64,000 bases of DNA from an uncultured Nitrospirales bacterium (GTDB taxonomy: Bacteria > Nitrospirota > Nitrospiria > Nitrospirales > UBA8639). This document shows positions 8,917-15,979 of the stretch, piece by piece. The notes under the pieces are model-generated. The model ran no database searches, was not told the origin of the DNA, and was given only the letters and a program-made list of their open reading frames with translations. Positions within the stretch are counted from its first letter, which is position 1. Each line of letters starts with the position of its first letter. The position numbers and the translations under genes were made by a program. The stretch is from positions 1,787,914 to 1,851,913 of the forward strand of contig OX638327.1 of the NCBI GenBank assembly GCA_951812745.1, read 5' to 3'.

Positions 8917-9579
8917 CTACGGAATGTCCGAAAATTCCACGTCGAACGAAACCTCGTCCCCTTGACTCGGGAACACCATGATCGTGGTCTTCGCTTTCGC
9001 ATCGAAGGCGTCATACCGAAAAGAGCCGATCACTTTGGCCTTGTAGCGAGGAGCATCAGGCCAGACTTTCGTCCGCTGGGCCACCCCGTCGAATCGCACG
9101 TTGAGGGGCTTCACCAGTTTCTCGCCTTGCTTCAACACGAGGTAACTGTTGTCGGCAAAGGTCGGGGTTTCGCCGAAGATCGTCACGCTCACGAGCATGG
9201 TTTCCTCGGCGAGGATACGCTGGATTTCCGTTTCGGAAGGCGTTTCTCCCCGCAGCCCGAAATGGCTCGCCATCACGGTCAGGCCGTTCATTTTGGTCAT
9301 CAAAAACCCCTTGGGGCGTAATTCCTGATCCGACCCGAACCACGTATAGAGTCGATTCGGCAACACGCGATCTTTGGCCGCCCGGAGCCCTTGCTCCACG
9401 GCTTGCTCGACCTGCCCATTCGTCGGAGACACCTCGATCGCCCGGCTTTCCATCGCCGGAACGCCAAGGGCTCCCACGATACAGAACGTACAGCCAACCA
9501 GAAGAGACACCTTGGGCCGCCACTGGGGGACGTCCCCTACAACGCGTGCTGCATGCAACCGGGATTTCGACAACGGCAC
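8917..9579 (-). CDS. Predicted exported protein, unrecognised
   Basis: The 220-aa product has an N-terminal hydrophobic stretch (residues ~24-42, VSLLVGCTFCIVGALGVPAM) that acts as a signal peptide or anchor. The polar domain that follows includes LPNRLYTWFGSDQELRPKGF, ETMLVSVTIFGETPTFADNS and a beta-rich C-terminus with DEVSFDVEFSDI. The body looks like a periplasmic beta-sandwich. No family was identified. It follows the porin pair in the same orientation but is the farthest upstream and probably has its own promoter. The start could also lie at a downstream Met. Confidence 0.65.
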   Translation of the reverse strand: MPLSKSRLHAARVVGDVPQWRPKVSLLVGCTFCIVGALGVPAMESRAIEVSPTNGQVEQAVEQGLRAAKDRVLPNRLYTWFGSDQELRPKGFLMTKMNGLTVMASHFGLRGETPSETEIQRILAEETMLVSVTIFGETPTFADNSYLVLKQGEKLVKPLNVRFDGVAQRTKVWPDAPRYKAKVIGSFRYDAFDAKAKTTIMVFPSQGDEVSFDVEFSDIP

Positions 9580-9635
9580 CCCCTTTTTCGCCGATGCACA
9601 CCGTATACGGCTTTGGTTGCAGATTCAAACAAGAA

Positions 9636-9672
9636 AAAGACCCTGGATCCTCGATTAAAAACGTCAAGGATT
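9636..9672. repeat. Repeat family C (GGATCCTCGATTAAAAA)
   Basis: The string AAGACCCTGGATCCTCGATT and following AAAAACGTCAAGGAT recurs inverted at about 58918-58953 with two changes. The unit is a short interrupted palindrome (ATCCTCGA...TCGAGGAT in the better copy). It directly abuts the family A element that starts at 9673. Confidence 0.6.
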
Positions 9673-9963
9673 GTAAATGTTCAATCATTCGTTGACAGAA
9701 TGAAGGGGCTGCCCACAAGAGAGGAACGCGGAAAGAATGGCCAGCTTTTCCCTCCTCGTCTTCCTGGTCGAGTCCATTTTTGAAGCGGTCGGTCGGCGGG
9801 TGGTGGGCGGAAGAACTGAACCCCCCTGGCCCCCCTTATCAGGGGGGCGAGAAACTCTGCCGTCCCCCTGATAAGGGGGATTGAGGGGGTTGTCTGACAA
9901 AGCCGGGGCGCTGGGGCTCCAAAGGAAGCGGTGAACATTGTCAACGAATTACTGAACACATAC
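9673..9963. repeat. Repeat family A, full-length MITE-like element
   Basis: Terminal inverted repeats are GTAAATGTTCAATCATTC at 9673-9690 and GAATTACTGAACACATAC at 9946-9963. The interior has the double palindromic core CCCCCTTATCAGGGGG / GTCCCCCTGATAAGGGGG and the conserved flank TTGAGGGGGTTGTCTGACAA. The right end continues with AAGGACGAC, conserved as AAGGATGAC after other copies. Open frames here are repeat translations. No transposase is encoded. Confidence 0.75.
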
Positions 9964-10252
9964 AAGGACGACAGAAAGAAAATCCGAAGAGCAGGCACAG
10001 GGGCCTGCCCCTACCGAAATGAAGAATGATGCGATAGAACCTGACCCTGCCCCGTAGGGAACGGCCCCCGTGCCGTCCCGAATGAATAACGCCGCTACAA
10101 CTGTAAAAGAACGAAAAGAAAGCGCCATGAGATGGCGCGGCTACAAGAAAAAAGTGGGAAGGGTGAACACGCACGCTTCGTTGACAACGACGATAAAAAA
10201 TTGATAGATAGTCGGCTTATTCATTGTTTCATCTGTCTGGGGAGGATTTCGT
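9964..10252. other. Intergenic region upstream of the ChdC-like gene
   Basis: No gene seen. It contains short low-complexity repeats (CAGGGGCCTGCCCCTAC) and a perfect hairpin GCGCCAT-gag-ATGGCGC at 10122-10138. The promoter of the downstream gene presumably lies in the AT-rich stretch about 10180-10230. Confidence 0.5.
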
Positions 10253-10960
10253 ATGGCTGCAGGAGAACAACCGGCCAAACGGCAATTCGTCAACTTCATT
10301 TTTTTCAAGGTGGATCCGGCCTGGCGGAGGCTCGCGCATGACGAGCGACAAGCCGGCAAGCAGGAGTTCCTCCGGGCCATTGAGGAATTTACCGGCAAAG
10401 TCATTGTCGTCCCTTATTCCACGATCGGCATTCGCGGCGACTGTGATTTCTTGCTCTGGCGGATTACCTACGAACTCGAGCTCTTTCAGGAGCAAATGTC
10501 CAAGGCCTTAGCCACCGGGCTTGGCAAGTATCTGACGATCCCCTATTCCTATCTCTCGATGACGAAACGCTCGGTGTACGTGGACCATCACGTGCACGAA
10601 GGCCAGGAAAGCCGGCGACTGAAGATTACGCCCGGTCGCAGCAAATACATTTTCATCTATCCCTTCGAGAAAACCCGTGAATGGTACCTCCTGACCAAGG
10701 CCGCCCGGCAGGGGATGATGGACGAGCATATTGAAATCGGCCACAAATACCCGTCGGTGAAACTCAACACGACCTACTCCTTCGGACTGGATGATCAGGA
10801 ATTCGTGGTGGCGTTTGAAACCGACGAACCGCAGGACTTTCTCGATCTCGTCATGCACCTTCGCGAGGCGGAAGGGAGCCGATACACGAAGAGGGACATT
10901 CCCATCTTCACCTGCGTCATGAAGAGCCTCAAGGAGGCCCTCGACACGCTCGGCGGGTAA
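10253..10960 (+). CDS. chdC: Chlorite dismutase-family haem protein, ChdC/HemQ-like coproheme decarboxylase
   Basis: This 235-aa protein belongs to the Cld/Dyp-type haem fold. Its blocks match the actinobacterial-type ChdC pattern: SMTKRSVY, SKYIFIYPFEKTREWYLL, MMDEHIEIGHKYPSVK and FGLDDQEFVVAFETDEP. The Tyr in IYPF (Tyr136) sits where the ChdC catalytic Tyr lies, and His159 is the expected proximal haem ligand. The distal position that is Arg in true chlorite dismutases aligns to Leu171 by eye, arguing against chlorite breakdown and for decarboxylation of coproheme to haem b. A GGAGG site precedes the ATG. It stands alone; no other haem gene is adjacent. Confidence 0.82.
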   Translation: MAAGEQPAKRQFVNFIFFKVDPAWRRLAHDERQAGKQEFLRAIEEFTGKVIVVPYSTIGIRGDCDFLLWRITYELELFQEQMSKALATGLGKYLTIPYSYLSMTKRSVYVDHHVHEGQESRRLKITPGRSKYIFIYPFEKTREWYLLTKAARQGMMDEHIEIGHKYPSVKLNTTYSFGLDDQEFVVAFETDEPQDFLDLVMHLREAEGSRYTKRDIPIFTCVMKSLKEALDTLGG

Positions 10961-11049
10961 ACCCGTCGAGGCTACTTCCCGCTTCTCACTGCCAACCGGC
11001 CGTTCTCGATCCCGCCCGGGCAAGTGTTCTCCTGACGGCTTGGTACCCC

Positions 11050-11730
11050 ATGCAGCAACCGGATCCACCTGCAACGCCCGCCCGACCATCATCCATCAAA
11101 GGGGCGATCCTGTCTTCCCTGATCCCGAGTCTGGGACACTGGGTGCGTGGCTATCCCCTCCACGCGGTGCGGGTCCTTGCCACGGGCGGACTACTGGGGG
11201 GCATCACCTGGGGACTGAGCCAACTCGGAGGAACCGGCGCGGGGTTCTTTTTTGCCCTGATGATCATCGTGCCCTGGTGGTGCCTGCAAGCCTATGAAGC
11301 CTCTTTCCCCAGCCCACCGGGTCAGATGGAAGCCCTGAAAACGGCTTGGCGTCGTGCCCACGATATTCGATACCTGGGCGGATTGTTTCTCTTTACGGCG
11401 TTCACGGACCTCTACATTATTCTGGCAAACCCCGAATACAGCCTCACCCTGTTCTGTGCCAAACCCGAGGGCGTGCCCGGTCTCCTGGCCAAGGCCCAAT
11501 CCCCCACCCTTCACCTGGCCATCGGCTATGGGTTCCTCAAGCTTCGACCATGGGCGCTGCTGGTGTACATGGCCTACGCCGGGTTCGGCTTGTGCAATGC
11601 CATGGCCAATTTCGCCTGTTTCGGGTATGGACGCATCCGCACGGCGTTCTTTCTGTCGTTGGTGGCGTTTACGGTTTACGTCTTTTGGCGTCGATCCTGT
11701 TTTCAATCCCGTCGCACCAAGACGACATGA
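11050..11730 (+). CDS. Predicted multi-span membrane protein, unknown
   Basis: The 226-aa protein has about five hydrophobic segments (~18-50 weak, ~58-80, ~105-123, ~150-175 and ~187-212). There are no recognised motifs. The short N-terminal proline-rich leader QQPDPPATPARPSSIKGA is cytoplasmic-like. It sits 89 bp after chdC in the same direction and might be co-transcribed, though the gap contains an inverted repeat (GGCGGGTaaACCCG at the end of chdC). Function is unassigned. Confidence 0.65.
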   Translation: MQQPDPPATPARPSSIKGAILSSLIPSLGHWVRGYPLHAVRVLATGGLLGGITWGLSQLGGTGAGFFFALMIIVPWWCLQAYEASFPSPPGQMEALKTAWRRAHDIRYLGGLFLFTAFTDLYIILANPEYSLTLFCAKPEGVPGLLAKAQSPTLHLAIGYGFLKLRPWALLVYMAYAGFGLCNAMANFACFGYGRIRTAFFLSLVAFTVYVFWRRSCFQSRRTKTT

Positions 11731-11739
11731 GTGGGGCGG

Positions 11740-11905
11740 GCGAACACATAGGTTCGCCCCTACTGAGCCCCCCTGGCCCCCCTTATCAGGGGGGCCAGGA
11801 ACTCTGCCGTCCCCCTGATAAGGGGGATTGAGGGGGTTGTCTGACAAAAGCAGGGAAGGAAAGGGCGACAATTGTCAACGAATGACTGAACACTACAGGG
11901 ATGAC
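11740..11905. repeat. Repeat family A, left-truncated copy
   Basis: Carries both palindromic cores (CCCCCCTTATCAGGGGGG and GTCCCCCTGATAAGGGGG) and the TTGAGGGGGTTGTCTGACAA flank. The right terminal sequence GAATGACTGAACACTAC lies at 11880-11896, followed by AGGGATGAC. The left terminal repeat is not present, so this copy is truncated. Confidence 0.7.
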
Positions 11906-12009
11906 AAAGGATGCCCCTTTTTCATACCTTGGGCGCCCTGCACGAGAGATGCTTTTGACAGCGTTGATTCCGGTATGTTATCCGAAAAGCACCGTGTTTC
12001 GTGAGGCTC

Positions 12010-12231
12010 ATGGAAGAGACGCATGATCAAGAAAAGGATATCCTGTTCGTGTACAGGCATCCGGACGGCGCCGTTACCCTGTATTCCGATGAGGAATGGG
12101 CGCTCGAGCGCGGCATAAAACTGGAAGACCTGCACGTCGTGGAAATTCCTCGAAAACTATACTCCGAAGGAACGATTCAGGACGTCCGGGAATACGTCGC
12201 CCAATATTTGGAAACGAAAGACGAAGCGTAA
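12010..12231 (+). CDS. Small hypothetical acidic protein
   Basis: The 73-aa product starts at ATG 12010 (a GTG nine bases earlier is also possible). The sequence (ILFVYRHPDGAVTLYSDEEW, then QDVREYVAQYLETKDEA) looks like a small alpha/beta protein with no known signature. Its stop is 5 bp before the next ORF's ATG, so the two are probably translated from one message. Function unknown. Confidence 0.6.
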   Translation: MEETHDQEKDILFVYRHPDGAVTLYSDEEWALERGIKLEDLHVVEIPRKLYSEGTIQDVREYVAQYLETKDEA

Positions 12232-12236
12232 CGACC

Positions 12237-13427
12237 ATGACCACAGCCATCACTCATTCGCCGCTCACGTTTGAACTCATCGAAACCGTCGTTGAGACGC
12301 TTCCCGTCCAAAGCCGGATCATGATTCGCCTGCTCCTGCTTCAGTATCTGGAACCGTCTGAAGACGATATTCAATTCATCGTGGAGGATCAGCCGGACTC
12401 CCGTTTTATGGCCGGGGATCAACCTGAGAAAAAAACTTCGCTTGTGGCTGCTATCCATGAGGTGACTGGGCGCATCGGACAATACAGCGGGTTTCTTCGT
12501 CAAAAGCGCGAACGGCCCTGGCTCCAAGTCGAATGCCTGAAGAAGCAGTTGGACCTGAGTGATTTAACCATTCTGGCGGCTGAAGGGTTGCTCACGTCGA
12601 AATTTCACGTGGACCGGACGGAGTTGAAGGAACGCAATAAGGCTGCCGTATCCGCGCTCCCGAGACCGGAACTCCGGCGCTTGGATCGCGCATTGGAACA
12701 GGAAGAAATCTCTGAAGACGACTTTCACCGCGAACGGCTGCTCGTTGAATATCAGACCCTGCTCCGACGGCGGGAACGACAACGACGACGGCTGAAAAAT
12801 GCCGAGCAGGAGTACGAACACTCAGGCATCTCTCCCCTCCAGGACCACGAAGTCGCTCATATTTGGGGGATCCCGCTGGGAAGCCTTTCCGCAAGAAAGG
12901 TCAAGGCGTTGACCCAATACATCACGGCTCTCCAGGCAAAACTCGATCAGGAGTCGGCGTCATCCGACTCGCATCAGGCCTATGCGGATCTCTGGAGAGA
13001 GACGTTGCGCGTTCTTTCGAGAAAGCCTTCACAACGCTCGATCGTCACCTTCATCCCGGGCATTGAGCGAACGGAAGAGGCGTTGATTGAAAAACTCACA
13101 ACCTTCGCGGACGGTTCCATGCCGGAAGGGGTCGAATCAGGCTTTTGGCAGTTGATCACTCGCGTTCATGACAGTGAACATAGTGGACCCTGGCACAGCC
13201 ACGCCCGGGCCATCTTTGCTTTGCAACGGTTGTTTGCCATTCAATCCGATTCCGAACCGACGCTGGATGAACTCGAAGAGGAACTCCTCAGAGCCACGAG
13301 ACCAAAGTCCAAGGACGATGCACTCCCCGCCCACCAAGCCGATGAGCAACCGGCCGAACTCAGTGAACAGGCGCTCGGTGTTTTGAATGCCCTGGCCGGT
13401 GAAATCGACGACAAACGCACCACTTAG
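12237..13427 (+). CDS. Hypothetical helical protein with coiled-coil centre
   Basis: The start at ATG 12237 is chosen because it lies 5 bp after the upstream stop; the longer frame would overlap that gene. The 396-aa product is soluble, charged and mostly helical. Residues ~115-200 are rich in Glu/Arg/Lys heptad-like runs (RRERQRRRLKNAEQEYE), suggesting a coiled coil. The last ~60 residues are acidic and low complexity. No catalytic motif was recognised. With the small upstream gene it forms an unknown two-gene unit. Confidence 0.65.
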   Translation: MTTAITHSPLTFELIETVVETLPVQSRIMIRLLLLQYLEPSEDDIQFIVEDQPDSRFMAGDQPEKKTSLVAAIHEVTGRIGQYSGFLRQKRERPWLQVECLKKQLDLSDLTILAAEGLLTSKFHVDRTELKERNKAAVSALPRPELRRLDRALEQEEISEDDFHRERLLVEYQTLLRRRERQRRRLKNAEQEYEHSGISPLQDHEVAHIWGIPLGSLSARKVKALTQYITALQAKLDQESASSDSHQAYADLWRETLRVLSRKPSQRSIVTFIPGIERTEEALIEKLTTFADGSMPEGVESGFWQLITRVHDSEHSGPWHSHARAIFALQRLFAIQSDSEPTLDELEEELLRATRPKSKDDALPAHQADEQPAELSEQALGVLNALAGEIDDKRTT

Positions 13428-13501
13428 ATTGATTGCACTATCAGGCGCATGGCGTCGTCGTGTCCCGCATCCCGCCGGCAAATCAATCACAGGTTCTTTA
13501 G

Positions 13502-13614
13502 TGGATTGTAGGTCGGGTAGGTCGGATTAGCGTAGCGTAATCCGACAAGAACTTGCGTCATCCGACGGTTGGGCAGGCTGTCGGGTTACGCCGCCGGCTA
13601 ACCCGACCTACGGG
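13502..13614. repeat. Repeat family B (GTAGGTCGGATTAGC palindromes)
   Basis: Two adjacent palindromes: GTCGGATTAGCG-tagcg-TAATCCGAC and GTCGGGTTACGCC-gccgg-CTAACCCGAC, each joined to GTAGGTC. The same pair, in the opposite order, lies at 55738-55828. This resembles REP-type dispersed intergenic repeats. Confidence 0.7.
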
Positions 13615-13720
13615 AACTATCACCATAAATCATGGGGGCGTTATCCGCGAAAGGCGTTCCCGAACAACGGAATTGTCGAAACCTCATACCTTGTGGTATA
13701 TCCGTCATGGAACGAAACGT

Positions 13721-13796
13721 GGCGGTGTAGCTCAGTTGGTAGAGCAGCGGACTCATAAGCCGCGGGCCGGGGGTTCGAAACCCTCCACCGCCACCA
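13721..13796 (+). tRNA. tRNA with CAT anticodon (elongator Met or lysidine-modified Ile)
   Basis: The 76-base cloverleaf with encoded CCA starts GGCGGTGTAGCTCAG and ends CACCGCCACCA. The acceptor stem GGCGGTG/CACCGCC is fully paired, which excludes initiator tRNA. The D-arm is GCTC...GAGC, the anticodon loop CTCATAA and the T-arm loop TTCGAAA. The anticodon CAT could be elongator Met or tRNA-Ile2. The last anticodon-stem pair (31-39) is an A-G mismatch. An integrase remnant lies just downstream, suggesting the 3' end served as an integration target. Confidence 0.95.
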
Positions 13797-13913
13797 AATC
13801 CTTTCTCTTCCCACATATTTCCCGATATGCTCAATCCTCTCAAACCTGCTCCCCTTTTATCCAAAATCCACTTAAACACCAATAAATAGAGTTGATGTAA
13901 AACTTTTTTGATA

Positions 13914-14066
13914 TGTTTAGCTATTGAAAGAGAGGTTGCCGAAGCCGCTCTTTCGCACGTAGCCGGAACCGTTGAGCAGGCGTATCAACGGAGCGATTGA
14001 CTTGAAGCGAGGCGGGAAATCATGGAATCCTGGGCGGCGTACCTGGGAACGCAGGAAGCCACATGA
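13914..14066 (+). pseudogene. Remnant of tyrosine (P4-type) integrase C-terminus
   Basis: One frame reads EREVAEAALSHVAGTVEQAY, then QRSD, a stop (TGA 13998-14000), then LEARREIMESWAAYLGTQEA and TGA at 14064. This matches the end of P4-like prophage integrases (…AEAALAHV.G…AY.RSD…KRR.LM..WA.Y). The catalytic core and N-terminus are absent and the frame carries an internal stop, so it is a dead relic. It is 117 bp after the tRNA 3' end, the usual location for such integrases, so an integrated element was probably lost here. Confidence 0.8.
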
Positions 14067-14095
14067 CGGAAGAAAGCCCGCTCACGTACAGATCA

Positions 14096-14133
14096 AGAAA
14101 GCCGTTCATCATTCTGTGAGCGGCTTTTTTGTA
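14096..14133 (+). terminator. Hairpin with T-tract after the integrase relic
   Basis: AAAGCCG pairs with CGGCTTTTTT around a 16-base loop at about 14097-14131. It looks like an intrinsic terminator that ended the integrase transcript. Confidence 0.55.
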
Positions 14134-14161
14134 TCCATTCATGCAGCACAGAGGAACTCGT

Positions 14162-14395
14162 ATGATCAATCAAGGTGAGTATGATAACTTACAAAGCAAA
14201 GCCAAACCGGACGGTATTTTCTTCCAGCCTGTGACGCGGCAACGCGACGGCGTGACGGAGCACGGGTATACGCCGCATGATTACAACCTTGACACAGGGT
14301 ATGTATCGGAGCACCCGATAGTGACGGAAGAAGACGGAACCCCAAAGTTTTTCACATATGACGACGCGTTGAGGTTTTTGGGAAGTCAATTCTAA
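14162..14395 (+). CDS. Small hypothetical protein
   Basis: The 77-aa product starts at ATG 14162, preceded by GAGGAAC as a ribosome site. It reads like a compact polar protein (DGVTEHGYTPHDYNLDTGYV, then KFFTYDDALRFLGSQF). There is no recognised family. It lies between the integrase relic and a DUF4143 ATPase, so it may be a leftover of the lost integrative element. Confidence 0.55.
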   Translation: MINQGEYDNLQSKAKPDGIFFQPVTRQRDGVTEHGYTPHDYNLDTGYVSEHPIVTEEDGTPKFFTYDDALRFLGSQF

Positions 14396-14701
14396 GTGAA
14401 AGCTGGTGGCTCTGGCCGGTGTGTCCGGCGGGGCCGTCATGCCGTCATATAGAAAAGAAAAATCCGTAATCGGAGTAGGAGTGTTTTGAAATTGTCTTTC
14501 AATTTTGAAACAGGATTTCTGAGGGAAGTATTCACGAAAGAAATCTTTTTCTTTGATGAAACCGTGTTCGCTCCTCTCTCCGCCGCCATTTTCCCTGCAG
14601 GCTCCTGAAAAATCCCGCCTCACCTGCCGGTCTACCGCTCCAAGAGCAGTCCTTCAACAAAATAACCCCTGTTTTCTAACCGTTTGTAAGCAAGCACAAC
14701 G
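14396..14701. other. Intergenic region, nothing recognised
   Basis: AT-richer, with no supported gene. Only short non-conserved frames and a few small inverted repeats are seen. Confidence 0.5.
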
Positions 14702-15925
14702 CTACAGGTCGGCGAAAGGCAGCGCGGTCACGCCGGGACCGAGGGGTAGGCGTATGTCACCGGGATGCACCACGTATCCGGGCATCGCCGCGCTTTTCAT
14801 GTCCCCTTGGAACGTCCTGATGGCGTCCCCCATGGCCGACCGTGGCGTCGCGGACATCTTCACCTCGATGGGAATCAGCCCCGCACCGGTCTCGACGACG
14901 AAATCCACTTCCGTTCCTGCCATGGTCCGCCAAAAATAGACTTGCGGATCGATTCCCCGATGCGTCAGCGTTCTGACGATTTCGGACAGCACCGCCGTTT
15001 CCATGATGGCCCCGCCCATGGGGCCGGAGGCCGCATGTTCGGGATCCTTGAGACCCGCCAGGTAGCAGAGCGTCCCGACGTCGCTGAAATACACTTTCGG
15101 GGTCTTGACGAGCCGCTTCCCGACGTTGGCAAAATACGGGCGCAACACGATCACCTGGTAAGTGGCTTCAAGCACGGAGAGCCAGGCCTTGATGGTGTTG
15201 ACCACGACCCCGAGGTCTCGGGCCACGTCGCTTAGATTCACGAGCTGCGCGTTGCGCGCTGCCAGCACGCGGAGGAAATTCTGATACTGGGTCAGGTCCC
15301 CGATCTGCCGGATCGAGCGTACGTCCCGTTCGAGATAGGTCTGGATGTAGCTGGCATGCCAAAGGGAGACATCCCGGTTGGGTTGTATCGCAAGCTCCGG
15401 GTACCCGCCTCGAAGGAAGCCCTTCCACAGTTCACCAAAAGCATGCGACGACCGTAAAGACGATGGGCGCTTGCGCTCCCAGACCAAGGCCAGCTGCGGC
15501 CGGCCAGCCGCTTCCCGCCTGGACAGCGGAAACAGGCGAAGCATCGCCGCGCGGCCGGCCAATGACTCCGTGACCTTCTCGGTGAGCAACAGATGCTGGG
15601 AACCGGTCAACAGATATTGACCCTTTCTGGCGCGGGCCGCGTCAATCTTTTCCTTGATGTAAGGAAACAGATCGGGGGCGTACTGCACCTCATCGAAGAT
15701 GACCGGCGACGGGTAAAGCTCCAGGAAACCGCGCGGGTCTTCCGTGGCGGCTGCACGCACGTCCGGCGGCTCCAGGGAGACGTAACGGTAACGGCTGCCG
15801 AAGAGACGTTGCAGGAGAGTCGTCTTGCCGGATTGGCGCGGCCCGGTCAGGACGACGGCGGGAAACTCGGAGGCCGCTTTTTTGAGAACCGGCTCCAGCG
15901 AGCGACTGATGTACAACGAAGCCAT
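14702..15925 (-). CDS. AAA-family ATPase with DUF4143 domain
   Basis: About 407 aa from ATG 15925 (an ATG at 15940 is also in frame). The N-terminal P-loop VVLTGPRQSGKTTLLQRLF (~25-43) and Walker B-like SPVIFDEVQYAPDLFPYIKE mark the AAA_14 domain. The sensor region is YLLTGSQHLLL. A winged-helix/DUF4143 nuclease-like C-terminus contains VYFSDVGTLCYLAGL and EVDFVVETGAGLIPIEVKMS, where the D...E.K residues resemble a PD-(D/E)xK site. Such proteins are widespread, often horizontally moved, and of unclear function. It is near the tRNA/integrase scar, and a palindrome overlaps its start. Confidence 0.9.
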   Translation of the reverse strand: MASLYISRSLEPVLKKAASEFPAVVLTGPRQSGKTTLLQRLFGSRYRYVSLEPPDVRAAATEDPRGFLELYPSPVIFDEVQYAPDLFPYIKEKIDAARARKGQYLLTGSQHLLLTEKVTESLAGRAAMLRLFPLSRREAAGRPQLALVWERKRPSSLRSSHAFGELWKGFLRGGYPELAIQPNRDVSLWHASYIQTYLERDVRSIRQIGDLTQYQNFLRVLAARNAQLVNLSDVARDLGVVVNTIKAWLSVLEATYQVIVLRPYFANVGKRLVKTPKVYFSDVGTLCYLAGLKDPEHAASGPMGGAIMETAVLSEIVRTLTHRGIDPQVYFWRTMAGTEVDFVVETGAGLIPIEVKMSATPRSAMGDAIRTFQGDMKSAAMPGYVVHPGDIRLPLGPGVTALPFADL

Positions 15926-15933
15926 GCAGAATT

Positions 15934-15952
15934 TTTGCATTTTTAATGCAAA
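15934..15952. promoter_or_regulatory. Perfect inverted repeat upstream of the DUF4143 gene
   Basis: TTTGCATT-ttt-AATGCAAA, 8-bp arms, ends 9 bases before the ATG at 15925 and covers the alternative ATG at 15940. It could be an operator or an mRNA hairpin. Function is inferred from position only. Confidence 0.4.
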
Positions 15953-15979
15953 TTATCAACCTCAAGCTCTCCGCCAGTT

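Noticed and set aside
9685-9900. Open frames on the minus strand across the family A repeat (for example 71-105 aa)
   Set aside because: They are translations of repeat palindromes, found again at other copies, with no protein signature.
14702-15235. Plus-strand frame of 156 aa inside the DUF4143 gene
   Set aside because: Antisense shadow of a recognised ATPase gene.
14702-15925. DUF4143 ATPase considered as part of a defence island
   Set aside because: No neighbouring defence genes and the family is widespread in ordinary contexts.
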